Positions 15,800 to 27,582 of a stretch of 35,980 bases of DNA are shown piece by piece. The translations under genes and the position numbers were made by a program. The notes below the pieces were generated by a model that was not told the DNA's origin, did not search any database, and worked only from the letters and a program-made list of their open reading frames with translations. Numbering within the stretch: position 1 is the stretch's first letter; each line of letters starts with the position of its first letter. This stretch comes from Verrucomicrobiota bacterium (GTDB lineage Bacteria > Verrucomicrobiota > Verrucomicrobiia > Chthoniobacterales > UBA10450): NCBI GenBank assembly GCA_003217875.1, contig QHMR01000134.1, positions 1 to 35,980 on the forward strand, in the 5' to 3' direction.

Positions 15800-17266
15800 A
15801 TGCGCTTAGCCATTTTGTCCCTGTGCGTTGCATTCAGTACATCGTTCGCAGCGCAACCCGAGGCCGGCCCAACTTCCAGTGTTCCCCCGGCTGCGGCGGA
15901 GGCCGGGAAGGACGTGGTTCACCAACTGAACAATGCTTTTGCCAAAGTCTTCGAAACCGTGGCGCCGAGCGTTGTCATTATCGAGATTTCCAAGAAGAAT
16001 GAAATCAGCGAAAGCTCGCCCTTGGACGACCTGTTCTTTCAAGGACCGCCCGATGAAAACAATCCGCGGCGAAATCCGGGTGGGGTACGTCCGGTCCAAA
16101 GCGAAGGCTCTGGTTTCATCGTGCGGCCCGATGGCTACATCTTCACGAATTTTCACGTAGTGGAAGGCGCGGACAAAATCGACGTGAAGTTGAGAGACGG
16201 ACGGAATTTTCCAGCAACGGTGGTGGGCACTGACGAGAAAACGGATGTCGCTGTCATTAAGATTGACGCGAAAGATTTGCCGGTCGTCCAGCTTGGTGAC
16301 AGTAATGCTGTGCGGGTTGGGCAGTTTGCGTTTGCCATCGGCGCGCCATTCAAGCTCGATTATACATTCACCTATGGAGTGATCAGCGGCAAAGGCCGAA
16401 GCAAATTGTTTCAGACAGGCGGCTACTCCATCTCGGATTATTTGCAGACTGACGCCTCAATTAATCCGGGAAACAGCGGTGGCCCACTTTGCGACATTGA
16501 TGGCAAAGTGATTGGGATGAACACGCTGATCAACGGCATGAACCGGGGGCTGGGCTTTGCAATTCCAATCAATATGGCAAAGGAAATCGGCACAGAGCTG
16601 GTCGCCGGCCACAAGATCACAAGGCCCTGGCTGGGCATTCGCATCGAGACGCTGGGCGACGACCCGACAATCCGGGATTTGTTTAAGGGCGCCGAAAAAG
16701 GAGTGGTGGTCCGTACCATCGAAGCCGATGCGCCTGCTTCCAAAAGTGATTTGCACCCGTTCGACGTGATCACCCAGGTGGATGGAACGCCGATCGAAAC
16801 AGACTCGCAGCTTCAGCACGAGATTTTAAAAAAGAAGGTCGGCCAAAATGTCCAGCTGACTGTTTGGCGCAAAGGTCAGACCATAAAAGTCCCCATCAAA
16901 ACCGGTGAATTGCCGAATGAGATTGCGCGAACATCAAATGCGTTGCCGACCCAGCCGCGGCAACCGTCACAGGAAAATGTCGGCAAATTTGGCTTGCAGG
17001 TGCAGGAATTGACGAAGGAAGTTGCGGAACGTCTGCATCTCCCCGTCGACAAAGGTGTGATCGTAACGGATGTGGAGGACAACAGCATCGCTGCGGCCCA
17101 GGACATCCAGCGCGAAGATGTCATTACGGAAGTGGACGGCAAACCCGTCACGAACGTGCAATCCTTCCGCGAAGCGCTGAACAAAGCCGATCCAAAACGC
17201 GGCGTTCTCCTTTACCTCGATCGCAAAGGCAGCAAAACTTTCGCCGTGCTTAAAGCAGGCGGTTAA
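15800..17266 (+). CDS. htrA: Periplasmic serine protease of the DegP/DegQ (HtrA) family
   Basis: From ATG 15800 the product is 489 residues. A signal peptide (about 1-18, MRLAILSL to SFAAQ) leads to a trypsin-like domain with an intact triad: His119 (TNFHVV), Asp149 (KTDVAVIK) and Ser226 (GNSGGPL). Two PDZ domains follow (about 285-380 and 400-489). This is the standard DegP/DegQ/MucD layout for refolding or degrading misfolded envelope proteins. The open frame extends to a TTG at 15761, but the ATG gives a canonical signal peptide. It is divergent from the ankyrin-transpeptidase gene across 145 nt. It provides an active reference for the inactive homologue at 24468-25523. Confidence 0.95.
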   Translation: MRLAILSLCVAFSTSFAAQPEAGPTSSVPPAAAEAGKDVVHQLNNAFAKVFETVAPSVVIIEISKKNEISESSPLDDLFFQGPPDENNPRRNPGGVRPVQSEGSGFIVRPDGYIFTNFHVVEGADKIDVKLRDGRNFPATVVGTDEKTDVAVIKIDAKDLPVVQLGDSNAVRVGQFAFAIGAPFKLDYTFTYGVISGKGRSKLFQTGGYSISDYLQTDASINPGNSGGPLCDIDGKVIGMNTLINGMNRGLGFAIPINMAKEIGTELVAGHKITRPWLGIRIETLGDDPTIRDLFKGAEKGVVVRTIEADAPASKSDLHPFDVITQVDGTPIETDSQLQHEILKKKVGQNVQLTVWRKGQTIKVPIKTGELPNEIARTSNALPTQPRQPSQENVGKFGLQVQELTKEVAERLHLPVDKGVIVTDVEDNSIAAAQDIQREDVITEVDGKPVTNVQSFREALNKADPKRGVLLYLDRKGSKTFAVLKAGG

Positions 17267-17270
17267 CGCA

Positions 17271-17331
17271 CTGTAGCCATGACGCTGTGGGCCGTTAGAT
17301 AGGGCGACCGGCCACGGGCCGGTGGCTACAG
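17271..17331. repeat. Nested inverted-repeat element between convergent genes
   Basis: A 9-bp perfect outer inverted repeat (CTGTAGCCA at 17271-17279, TGGCTACAG at 17323-17331) encloses a 7-bp inner hairpin (ACCGGCC at 17307-17313, GGCCGGT at 17317-17323, 3-nt loop). It fills almost the whole 95-nt gap between htrA and the GDYXXLXY gene, which converge here. It could fold into a strong RNA structure in either direction, acting as a bidirectional terminator without a T-tract, or it could be a REP-like dispersed element. Confidence 0.7.
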
Positions 17332-17361
17332 AAGATTGCAAGTCGCGCAAATCGATTCTGC

Positions 17362-17916
17362 TCATTGCGGCGAATGCGCGCGGAGATACTCAGATAACGG
17401 CTGGTTATCGATGTAGAGCTGATCGAGGGCTGCGTCCCCACGGCGCACGCGAACTGTGACGTAGGCATTCTGATTGTCGCGGCGATTGTTCTCCACATAT
17501 GCGTGTTCCGCTGCGGCTGCGTTTGCTTCGGCAACCCAGAATTTGTTGAACGGGAAACGCACCTGCTGTTTGCCTCCCCACCACCAGACTGATTCAACCG
17601 GAACGGCATCGTCGGTTCCCGCCGCTTCGGTTGTGAGATGGTCAATCTCGGCAAAACCATCTGTGCTTTGCTTGAGCACAGCGTACACGGGCTTATTACC
17701 TGCTTCGAATTTCGCAGGCGCAGCGAATTCCTCCGCAGTGAAACGTAACGCGATGTATCGGCCGCGGATCACATCGACCGGATCAACGGGCGCAGTGCGG
17801 AATTTCCAGATGCGACCCTGTTTAAGGGTTTGGTCGCGTTGCCAGACCATCGTGGCCGGCACAGCTAATTGCGCAAGCGCCACCACGCCGAAAATCAGAA
17901 TCCGTAACATCTTCAT
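17362..17916 (-). CDS. GDYXXLXY-family membrane-anchored protein
   Basis: The product is 184 residues. One N-terminal hydrophobic segment (about 4-24) is followed by an extracytoplasmic domain. The segment VDVIRGRYIALRF (about 47-59) matches, in degenerate form, the GDYxxLxY motif naming the family. The C-terminal part includes VTVRVRRGDAALDQLYIDNQPL. Proteins of this family are usually encoded next to DUF2157/DUF4401 membrane proteins, exactly as here: the start overlaps the stop of the upstream DUF2157 gene by 4 nt. The pair probably acts together in the membrane; the function is unknown. Confidence 0.85.
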   Translation of the reverse strand: MKMLRILIFGVVALAQLAVPATMVWQRDQTLKQGRIWKFRTAPVDPVDVIRGRYIALRFTAEEFAAPAKFEAGNKPVYAVLKQSTDGFAEIDHLTTEAAGTDDAVPVESVWWWGGKQQVRFPFNKFWVAEANAAAAEHAYVENNRRDNQNAYVTVRVRRGDAALDQLYIDNQPLSEYLRAHSPQ

Positions 17917-19259
17917 GATGCGGTCCGTCGTTTAAACAACAGCAAGTTGGCAACGAGAAATCCCACGCCCACAATGATGAAGCCGACTCCGCGAGCGACA
18001 AAGCTGAGGTCATTATCAAAGAAACGGCAGATCGCCAGCGCAGCGATCAGTAGAAGCCCAAAGTTTGCGCGGGCGATGCTATTTGTGCGGATGCCGCGGG
18101 CGAGAATGTCGATCCCGAGCAAGAGCGCGTAGCAGTTCATGACCGTGCCAGCTGCGAACGAGCAGCGTGTGCTTCGCCATCTGTCGTTTGGAAATTCGCA
18201 CAGATGAGTGATGGCCCACGCGATGGCGGTGACGATCGGAAAAAGAGCCGCTGAAAGACTAAACTCAGCGCGTCGACGCAGAAGATCGAAACTCGCCAGA
18301 CAAACAGCAGCAATTGGAAATAGCAGTTCGACAACCACTGCCAGATTCGCCGCCGAAGTGCGTGGAACCGACGCGACACGGTACGTCATGTGCCAGTTTG
18401 ATTCAAAGCTGAGCACAATCGTAACGACACCGATCGCAATTCCACCGAGCAATGCGAGCAAATGCAAACGTCCAGCCGGCTGCGGGAAAAATTTGATTCC
18501 GCAGAGATAAATCGCTGTCGCCAGTCCCGCATACGCGATTGCGCCGACATTGGCGTCTGCGAAATCTGCAGTGGCGCCAACGCCGAACATTGCCGCGAGC
18601 GCCACGGTGATTACGAGTGTGGCCGTTTCCCGGCTGTCACAATCAGACCGAAAACGAATCGCAACATACGGAATCACCAGCGTCAAAAGAAACCAGAAGA
18701 GCAGCGGGTTTCCTGCCGACGAAGCGGGTCCCCACCGCGCAAACAGCCACAGAACGCAGCCAATTACATACGCAATCACGCCAAGACTGGTGCGTAACAG
18801 ATAAACGATCACGATGCTCAATAACAACCATGTGCGCATGAAGTCGGCGAAGGTTCCCTGCACTTGATACGTTTGGCTGATCAGCGAAATAGCTGTGGCT
18901 ACTGCCGCCACATCGAAAATGGCGGCAGCTTCGCGCCACGGCCGCGATTCATTCCTCCGCATCAACGTGAACACGACCAAAGCTTGCGCGATGAGAAGCG
19001 GCAGGAACGCGACTCCTGCGCGGGTGGCGCGGCTTAAGTCATCCCAATTGTGCGCGATGAGCAGAATGATTCCCGCGGCAACTAACGCCGACCCGAGCGC
19101 TGCCAATATAACGAACGCGAAGTTGACTCGGGGTTGATCATGCTCGTAATAGCCGTCAATTGCTCGAGCGTTTTCAGAGCTGATCACGCCGCTGGCTACT
19201 AATTCTGGAAGCTGCGATCGCAGCCAGCGAATTGCCCGCCGATTTCTGACGCCTGCCAC
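17913..19259 (-). CDS. DUF2157/DUF4401-type polytopic membrane protein
   Basis: The product is 448 residues. A short cytoplasmic N-terminal region (about 1-45, RWLRSQLPELVASGVISSENARAIDGYY) is the characteristic start of DUF2157 proteins. About 12 hydrophobic helices follow from residue 46 to 442, consistent with the DUF2157-DUF4401 architecture. The family's role is unknown. It is translationally coupled (4-nt overlap) to the GDYXXLXY gene. No cofactor-binding motif was seen. Confidence 0.88.
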   Translation of the reverse strand: MAGVRNRRAIRWLRSQLPELVASGVISSENARAIDGYYEHDQPRVNFAFVILAALGSALVAAGIILLIAHNWDDLSRATRAGVAFLPLLIAQALVVFTLMRRNESRPWREAAAIFDVAAVATAISLISQTYQVQGTFADFMRTWLLLSIVIVYLLRTSLGVIAYVIGCVLWLFARWGPASSAGNPLLFWFLLTLVIPYVAIRFRSDCDSRETATLVITVALAAMFGVGATADFADANVGAIAYAGLATAIYLCGIKFFPQPAGRLHLLALLGGIAIGVVTIVLSFESNWHMTYRVASVPRTSAANLAVVVELLFPIAAVCLASFDLLRRRAEFSLSAALFPIVTAIAWAITHLCEFPNDRWRSTRCSFAAGTVMNCYALLLGIDILARGIRTNSIARANFGLLLIAALAICRFFDNDLSFVARGVGFIIVGVGFLVANLLLFKRRTAS

Positions 19260-19308
19260 GCGCCAGATTCAATCAGAATCGGTGTTGATCTGAAAGCGAA
19301 TTGTGCGC

Positions 19309-19530
19309 CTAGCTTTTTCGGCTGCCGACAATCACCAGCACGACTCCGCCGACCAGACAGATTCCGCTGGCGACCGGCGGAAAAGCGATCCCGTGACTCT
19401 CTTTGTGAGTGATTTCAAGCGGGCCTAATTGGGCGTCTTTCTTTTGTGTGGTCCAACCCAAACCGCCCCAGGCAAAGCCGATCACGCCGACAATGATCAG
19501 AACGATGCCGATGATTGCGGCTGGTTTCAC
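19309..19530 (-). CDS. Small two-TM membrane protein, DUF3185-like
   Basis: The product is 73 residues with two hydrophobic helices (about 4-24 and 49-69) separated by a polar loop (TTQKKDAQLGPLEITHKESHG). This arrangement, including IIGIVLIIVGVIGFAWGG at the N-terminus and a short basic C-terminus, is typical of DUF3185 proteins. It lies 10 nt downstream of the 49-residue gene and is almost certainly co-transcribed with it. The function is unknown. Confidence 0.8.
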   Translation of the reverse strand: MKPAAIIGIVLIIVGVIGFAWGGLGWTTQKKDAQLGPLEITHKESHGIAFPPVASGICLVGGVVLVIVGSRKS

Positions 19531-19540
19531 GATGCCGAGC

Positions 19541-19690
19541 TTACAATGGCCGCCGACCTGAGAGCAATTGAATGATCAGCACCACAATTGCAATTACGAG
19601 CAGGATATGAATGAACCCGCCCAGCGTGTAGGAGCTGACCAACCCAAGCAGCCAGAGCACCAGCAAGATCACAAATATTGTCCACAACAT
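19541..19690 (-). CDS. 49-residue membrane protein of the lmo0937/DUF5670 type
   Basis: An ATG at 19690 and a TAA at 19541-19543 frame 49 codons. The product consists of two hydrophobic helices (about 3-20 and 25-43) around a short SSYTLGGF turn and ends in a basic SGRRPL. MLWTIFVILLVLWLLG followed by a Gly-Gly turn and IHILLVIAIVVLII is the pattern of lmo0937-family proteins, common in bacteria and often linked to general stress regulons. A purine-rich AAAGGAAA lies about 7 nt before the ATG. The next gene follows after 10 nt. Confidence 0.85.
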   Translation of the reverse strand: MLWTIFVILLVLWLLGLVSSYTLGGFIHILLVIAIVVLIIQLLSGRRPL

Positions 19691-19878
19691 AGAGGTTTCC
19701 TTTCGGTTAAGTCATACCTACCTTCGCGCGAGGCAGTTCTGCTGCGCTTATCGAAGTCAAATTTTTTTGTGACGCTTTGGCGTTGATCGGTTGAACGGCT
19801 CTAGAGCCGACGCGCTATGAGAAACTGGCGAGGTTGCCCGCATTGGAAAACGCAAATGCGTTCGAAGACTAGTTTTCG

Positions 19879-23959
<4,081 letters not shown>

Positions 23960-24467
23960 TCTTTTTCTGACCTACAAACTGCACCGGCGAGGGAGATGCC
24001 AGAGATAGATCGCATCAATCTAAGAAACACTTAGCAAGAGCTTTCTTTGCCATGCCAAGCGCGTGCGCTATTTTTGCGGCTTCGTTCTCAAGGGAAATGA
24101 CTGTCCGCAATGGGACCTCCAGATCCGTTCCAGCAACCCACTCAGCAACGCGAGCGACATCGCTGTGGTTGCGACTGACAATGCCTTCTGTGGAGCCCTG
24201 AAGAATGCGAATTCTATGCTTACAATGCATCCCATTCTCCCCGGCAGGGCACGTGCAATACGCAGATAAATTTGTGCGGTTCCGTCGAAACGAGACGTGG
24301 CACGGTTCGGGTGCCGACCCTTGGACTAGAAATTCGACTGCGTCAACCGGCTTTGTGAACGGCGATCATCACGGATACCGGGGAGACTTTGCAAGCTTTT
24401 TATCAACTCTGGGCAGAAGCGAGAGCAAGACGCTTTCGTCTAAGATGTGAGAGGCACTCCGAGCAGC
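23960..24467. other. Intergenic gap (508 nt) between ligA and the pseudo-HtrA gene
   Basis: The two flanking genes converge. The gap holds one weak candidate ORF on the minus strand (24015-24230) and otherwise no motif, hairpin or coding pattern I can support. It may contain decayed coding sequence. Confidence 0.4.
24015..24230 (-). CDS. Doubtful small ORF, 71 residues
   Basis: The translation is free of low-complexity sequence and ends in a helix-like stretch (LENEAAKIAHALGMAKKALAKC), giving it more protein-like character than neighbouring shadow frames. There is no recognisable family, no signal or membrane segment, and no clear ribosome-binding site. It could be a small cytosolic protein or the remains of one. 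Confidence 0.25.
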   Translation of the reverse strand: MHCKHRIRILQGSTEGIVSRNHSDVARVAEWVAGTDLEVPLRTVISLENEAAKIAHALGMAKKALAKCFLD

Positions 24468-25523
24468 TTACGGCGTGCGCGGCACCTCTGAGCTAAGCGA
24501 GAGCGGAATAGCCTGATTCCCCGCAGGTGTGGCGGGGGAGGCAAGCAATGGCCCGGTTCGGCTGGCCGGATGAAGTGTCGCCTGCACATGGAAAGTCAGT
24601 TTTTGATTCCCCCGCATCACAGTGATCGGGACGGTATCGCCTGCAGTGACGAAGAACGAGGCATCGAGCACATCTTCTGGTTGAGTCACTTTTTTCTGAC
24701 CTACTTGTAAGAGAATATCTCCGGATTTGATTCCGGAACGGGCGGCCGGCGTTTCCTCCATGATCTGCGTCATTTCCGCACGTGAACCTTCCACCGGTTG
24801 AGCCGCCTCCGAAACGTTAATCCCAACCCAGCCGTGTCTGGCCTCGCCGAAACGAACAAAATCGCTGCGGATTTTCTCCGCTGCTTCGATCGGCACCGCA
24901 TAACACGCCGACTTGTTTTCGAGACTGCTAACCACGATGCCAACGACTTCCCCTTTCATGTTCAAGAGCGGCGCTCCAGCTTCTCCGCGTTGCGTCGGCA
25001 GATTCAGGCGCACGTGAGTCGTGGAAAAATAACGGCCCAGATATTTTCGATCGAATCCCGCGACCAACCCGAAGCTAGGCGTTTCCGGCAGATCTAAAGG
25101 ATAACCAATCGCCACGACAGGAGCCGCGACTTCCAGTTCTTCGGATTTACCGACCGGCAGCGCTGGAGTGGTCTCTTCGACCTTTAACATCGCGGTCCCA
25201 CTGCGGATATCTGCCAAAAGTTGGCGCGCCGGATATTTCTTACCGCCGAATTCGATGGTGAAATTGCCCGCCTCTCCTCCCACTGTATATGCGGTATAAA
25301 GCGTGCCGGTCGGGTCGATAAAAAATCCGGTGCCGCAAATTTCGCTGTGTTCATCGGCCCCATGAATTTTGACGACCGCCTTGGCGGCTCGCGCAAAGAT
25401 GTCCTTGACGTGCTGGCTTATTGCCGTGGCGGACTGCTCCTGCGCACAGAGCAAACTCCCGCCTGAGAAGAAAATCAGCGCGAGGGCAACTATTCTGTGC
25501 TTAGAATCTGAAAGTGGGCTCAT
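24468..25523 (-). CDS. Catalytically dead HtrA-like protein (pseudoprotease) with PDZ domain
   Basis: The product is 351 residues. It has a signal peptide (about 10-27), a trypsin-like HtrA domain (about 35-225), one PDZ domain (about 230-315, QIMEETPAARSGIKSGDILLQVG) and a Pro/Ser-rich tail. Aligned with the active HtrA at 15800, all three catalytic positions are replaced: His to Thr80 (TAYTVGG for TNFHVVEG), Asp to Gly109 (RSGTAML for KTDVAVI), and Ser to Ala182 (GEAGAP for GNSGGP). The fold-defining parts (GTGFFIDPTG, APLLNMKGEVVGIV) remain, so the gene is intact but the protein should be inactive as a protease. Its start overlaps the putative anti-sigma gene by 23 nt. A binding or sensing role in the periplasm is inferred. 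Confidence 0.9.
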   Translation of the reverse strand: MSPLSDSKHRIVALALIFFSGGSLLCAQEQSATAISQHVKDIFARAAKAVVKIHGADEHSEICGTGFFIDPTGTLYTAYTVGGEAGNFTIEFGGKKYPARQLLADIRSGTAMLKVEETTPALPVGKSEELEVAAPVVAIGYPLDLPETPSFGLVAGFDRKYLGRYFSTTHVRLNLPTQRGEAGAPLLNMKGEVVGIVVSSLENKSACYAVPIEAAEKIRSDFVRFGEARHGWVGINVSEAAQPVEGSRAEMTQIMEETPAARSGIKSGDILLQVGQKKVTQPEDVLDASFFVTAGDTVPITVMRGNQKLTFHVQATLHPASRTGPLLASPATPAGNQAIPLSLSSEVPRTP

Positions 25524-25989
25524 AACTCACGGGGACGCTATCGAGCACGTAACGCGGAGGGGCGGCTCGGTGAGTCTGGGCGCTTTCATGAAAACTGCGA
25601 ACCGGCTGCGTCCTGAGAATCTGTGTGGCGACCGGAGATGCGAGGCTCCATTCTCCTTCGGTATTCGCCGGCACCGATATGGCCGGCGGGCTCTGGAGAG
25701 CGACACGAGCCGTCTCGGGCTGCTGATAAATCTTCACTGAAATTATGGCGGCACAAAGCAGGACAGCCGTGACGGCAGCGGGATAGGAGGTTAAAGAACG
25801 AACATCCAGTTGCAACATGAAGTTGTGAGCGCGTTCCAGGCAAATGCGCCAAAGCGGCTGGCGAAGCAATTCATCACGCTGCCGGCGATGAAATTCATGC
25901 AGGAAATTCTCAAAGTAGGCAGGCGGCGGCTGCTCGTAACGCTTCAACCGAAGCAGTCTCGCGATTTCGCTATCGTTAAATTCCTCCAT
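25501..25989 (-). CDS. Putative one-TM anti-sigma factor
   Basis: The product is 162 residues with a charged cytoplasmic-type N-terminal region (1-66, with LLRLKRYEQPPPAYFENFLHEFHRRQRDELL), one hydrophobic helix (about 68-86), and a Pro/Ser/Thr-rich extracytoplasmic tail. The gene lies 12 nt downstream of an ECF sigma gene and overlaps the next, so sigma-anti-sigma pairing is inferred from position and topology. The zinc-binding HxxxCxxC motif of ZAS anti-sigma factors is absent, and no family match is certain. Confidence 0.65.
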   Translation of the reverse strand: MEEFNDSEIARLLRLKRYEQPPPAYFENFLHEFHRRQRDELLRQPLWRICLERAHNFMLQLDVRSLTSYPAAVTAVLLCAAIISVKIYQQPETARVALQSPPAISVPANTEGEWSLASPVATQILRTQPVRSFHESAQTHRAAPPRYVLDSVPVSYEPTFRF

Positions 25990-26001
25990 TTTCAGTGCCG
26001 G

Positions 26002-26688
26002 TTAAGAAACAGGATTTTTCCGAAATTCATCCAGATAATTTTGCAATTGTCGATTCGCGTAGAAGAGCCTGGAACGTACTGTTCCTTCTGAAACTCGCAA
26101 GATTTTACTGATCTCTGCGTGGGGCATCCCTTGAATATGAAACATGGTGACCACGGCTCTGTGTTCATCAGACAATTTCATCATGGCCTCGTTCAATCTT
26201 CGCTGCAGCTCCGAAAGATCAGCTTCTCGTACTGGACTACTCGTTGCCGTTAGTTCCAGGAATTCCTTGTCGTTGTGAATGCTCGCGTCCACGTCATCCA
26301 GACTCAGTTGAAATCGGCGGCCGCGCTTCTTGAGAAAATTCAGGGTCATATTTACCGCGATCGAATGAATCCAGGTGTAAAAAGACGATTTGCCGCGGAA
26401 TCCGCGGATTGCTTTGTACGCTTTGGCAAAGATATCCTGCAAAAGATCGTTCGTATCCTCGTGGTTCGAGGTCATGTTGTACACCAGGCCGTAGAGACGC
26501 GGCGTGTATTTGATGACTAGTTCGTCAAAAGCGCTGGCATCGCCCGACTGCGTGCGCTTGACCAACTCCTGATCTGGGTCGGTTCTCGGCTGGTCCATCG
26601 CGTCGCGCTTAGATTTAGCACGAGCCTCAAGACCCGACGACAACAAATCAGAGATCCGGCGAGCAGGTAATGCGACTGAGGCATTCAT
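26002..26688 (-). CDS. ECF-type RNA polymerase sigma factor
   Basis: The product is 228 residues. Sigma region 2 spans about 46-115: FDELVIKYTPRLYGLVYNMTSN, then EDTNDLLQDIFAKAYKAIRGFRGKSSFYTWIHSIAVNMTLNFLKK, the canonical region 2.2-2.4 pattern. Region 4 spans about 155-215: LNEAMMKLSDEHRAVVTMFHIQGMPHAEISKILRVSEGTVRSRLFYANRQLQNYL. Region 3 is absent, as in all ECF (group 4) sigma factors, and RpoE-like members respond to envelope stress. The N-terminal 30 residues are an unusual extension; an ATG at codon 31 (26598) is an equally good start. It is followed by the putative anti-sigma gene after 12 nt. Confidence 0.95.
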   Translation of the reverse strand: MNASVALPARRISDLLSSGLEARAKSKRDAMDQPRTDPDQELVKRTQSGDASAFDELVIKYTPRLYGLVYNMTSNHEDTNDLLQDIFAKAYKAIRGFRGKSSFYTWIHSIAVNMTLNFLKKRGRRFQLSLDDVDASIHNDKEFLELTATSSPVREADLSELQRRLNEAMMKLSDEHRAVVTMFHIQGMPHAEISKILRVSEGTVRSRLFYANRQLQNYLDEFRKNPVS

Positions 26689-26714
26689 CTTTTGTTCACA
26701 CGCAGTGATCCGGA

Positions 26715-27413
26715 TCAGCGCCGGTCGCGCAGGGAAAGCAGCCAGAGCAAGTTACCCAGCGCAGCGATAAATGCCGCAACGTAAGTGAGCGCGGCCGCGT
26801 TCAAGACGCTGTTCACACCCGCAGCTTCCTGTCCTGGCTGAACGATTCCCATTTCACGCAAAATAATTTTCGCTCGGTGCGAAGCATCGAATTCCACCGG
26901 TAACGTAATCAATTGGAAAACGACCAGGACCAGGTAGCAGTAAATGCCGAGTGTAATCAGACCGGTGATCCCAAAGAAAAGGCCGCCGATGATGATGAAC
27001 GGCAGCAGTTGCGACGCGATCATCGTCACGGGCACGATCGCCATTCGCGCTTTCAGCGGCGCGTACGCCCTGGCGTGTTGAATGGCGTGACCGGTCTCGT
27101 GCGCAGCTATCCCCAGCGCTGCTACCGAAGGAGTATGATAAACATTACTCGACAGGTGCAGTTTCTTATCCCTCGGATCGTAATGGTCTCCGAGAAAATC
27201 ATTAGTTTCCACAACCTCCACATCACGTATTTGCGCCGCCTGCAGAATTTCTTGCGCGCACTCGGCGCCTGTGATGTTGGAGCTTGCTCGCACCTCGCCC
27301 CATTTCCGGAACGCGCTGGTTACACGAATCTGCGCCCAAATTCCCAGAATCAACGGAACGCCGATGTAGAGCAGCCAGTGAGATCCAAGACCGAAACCGT
27401 AGGGATAAAACAT
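26715..27413 (-). CDS. Membrane-bound zinc metallopeptidase (YugP/DUF232 type)
   Basis: The product is 232 residues. An N-terminal membrane segment (about 10-28) precedes the zinc motif HETGH (about 104-108), and two to three C-terminal helices follow (about 130-175 and 205-225). The segment LPVEFDASHRAK after the second helix is the conserved third block of the family, probably carrying the third ligand. The family (Zn_peptidase_2) is widespread and its substrates are not defined. Its stop lies 26 nt upstream of the ECF sigma gene on the same strand, so it may be the first gene of the sigma operon. Confidence 0.92.
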   Translation of the reverse strand: MFYPYGFGLGSHWLLYIGVPLILGIWAQIRVTSAFRKWGEVRASSNITGAECAQEILQAAQIRDVEVVETNDFLGDHYDPRDKKLHLSSNVYHTPSVAALGIAAHETGHAIQHARAYAPLKARMAIVPVTMIASQLLPFIIIGGLFFGITGLITLGIYCYLVLVVFQLITLPVEFDASHRAKIILREMGIVQPGQEAAGVNSVLNAAALTYVAAFIAALGNLLWLLSLRDRR

Positions 27414-27497
27414 ATCGAGCTTAAATTTAACGCGGCGAAGCGACTTGTCACTTTGCCGCAGGGAAATTAGACGCCGGGAGACGCTGCGCGTTCATTC

Positions 27498-27582
27498 GGT
27501 GGATCGGCTTCTCTGAAGACGATGCCAAATTTGCCGGCGAGGCCATTTGTTGCCAACGCGATGAGGACAACGCGTTCCACCT
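27498..27582. repeat. Dispersed intergenic repeat, copy B
   Basis: The ends match copy A at 21717-21774 (reverse-complemented: AGGTGGAACGCGTTGTCCTCA at one side, GAGAAGCCGATCCACC at the other), while the centre is about 27 nt longer. Its ends GGTGGA and TCCACC form a terminal inverted repeat. It lies between the M24 peptidase and the Zn metallopeptidase genes and reaches the stop codon of the former. Confidence 0.75.

Noticed and set aside
15655-15813. N-terminal extension of the ankyrin-transpeptidase gene
   Set aside because: It overlaps the htrA start and would bury the signal-anchor 55 residues inside the protein.
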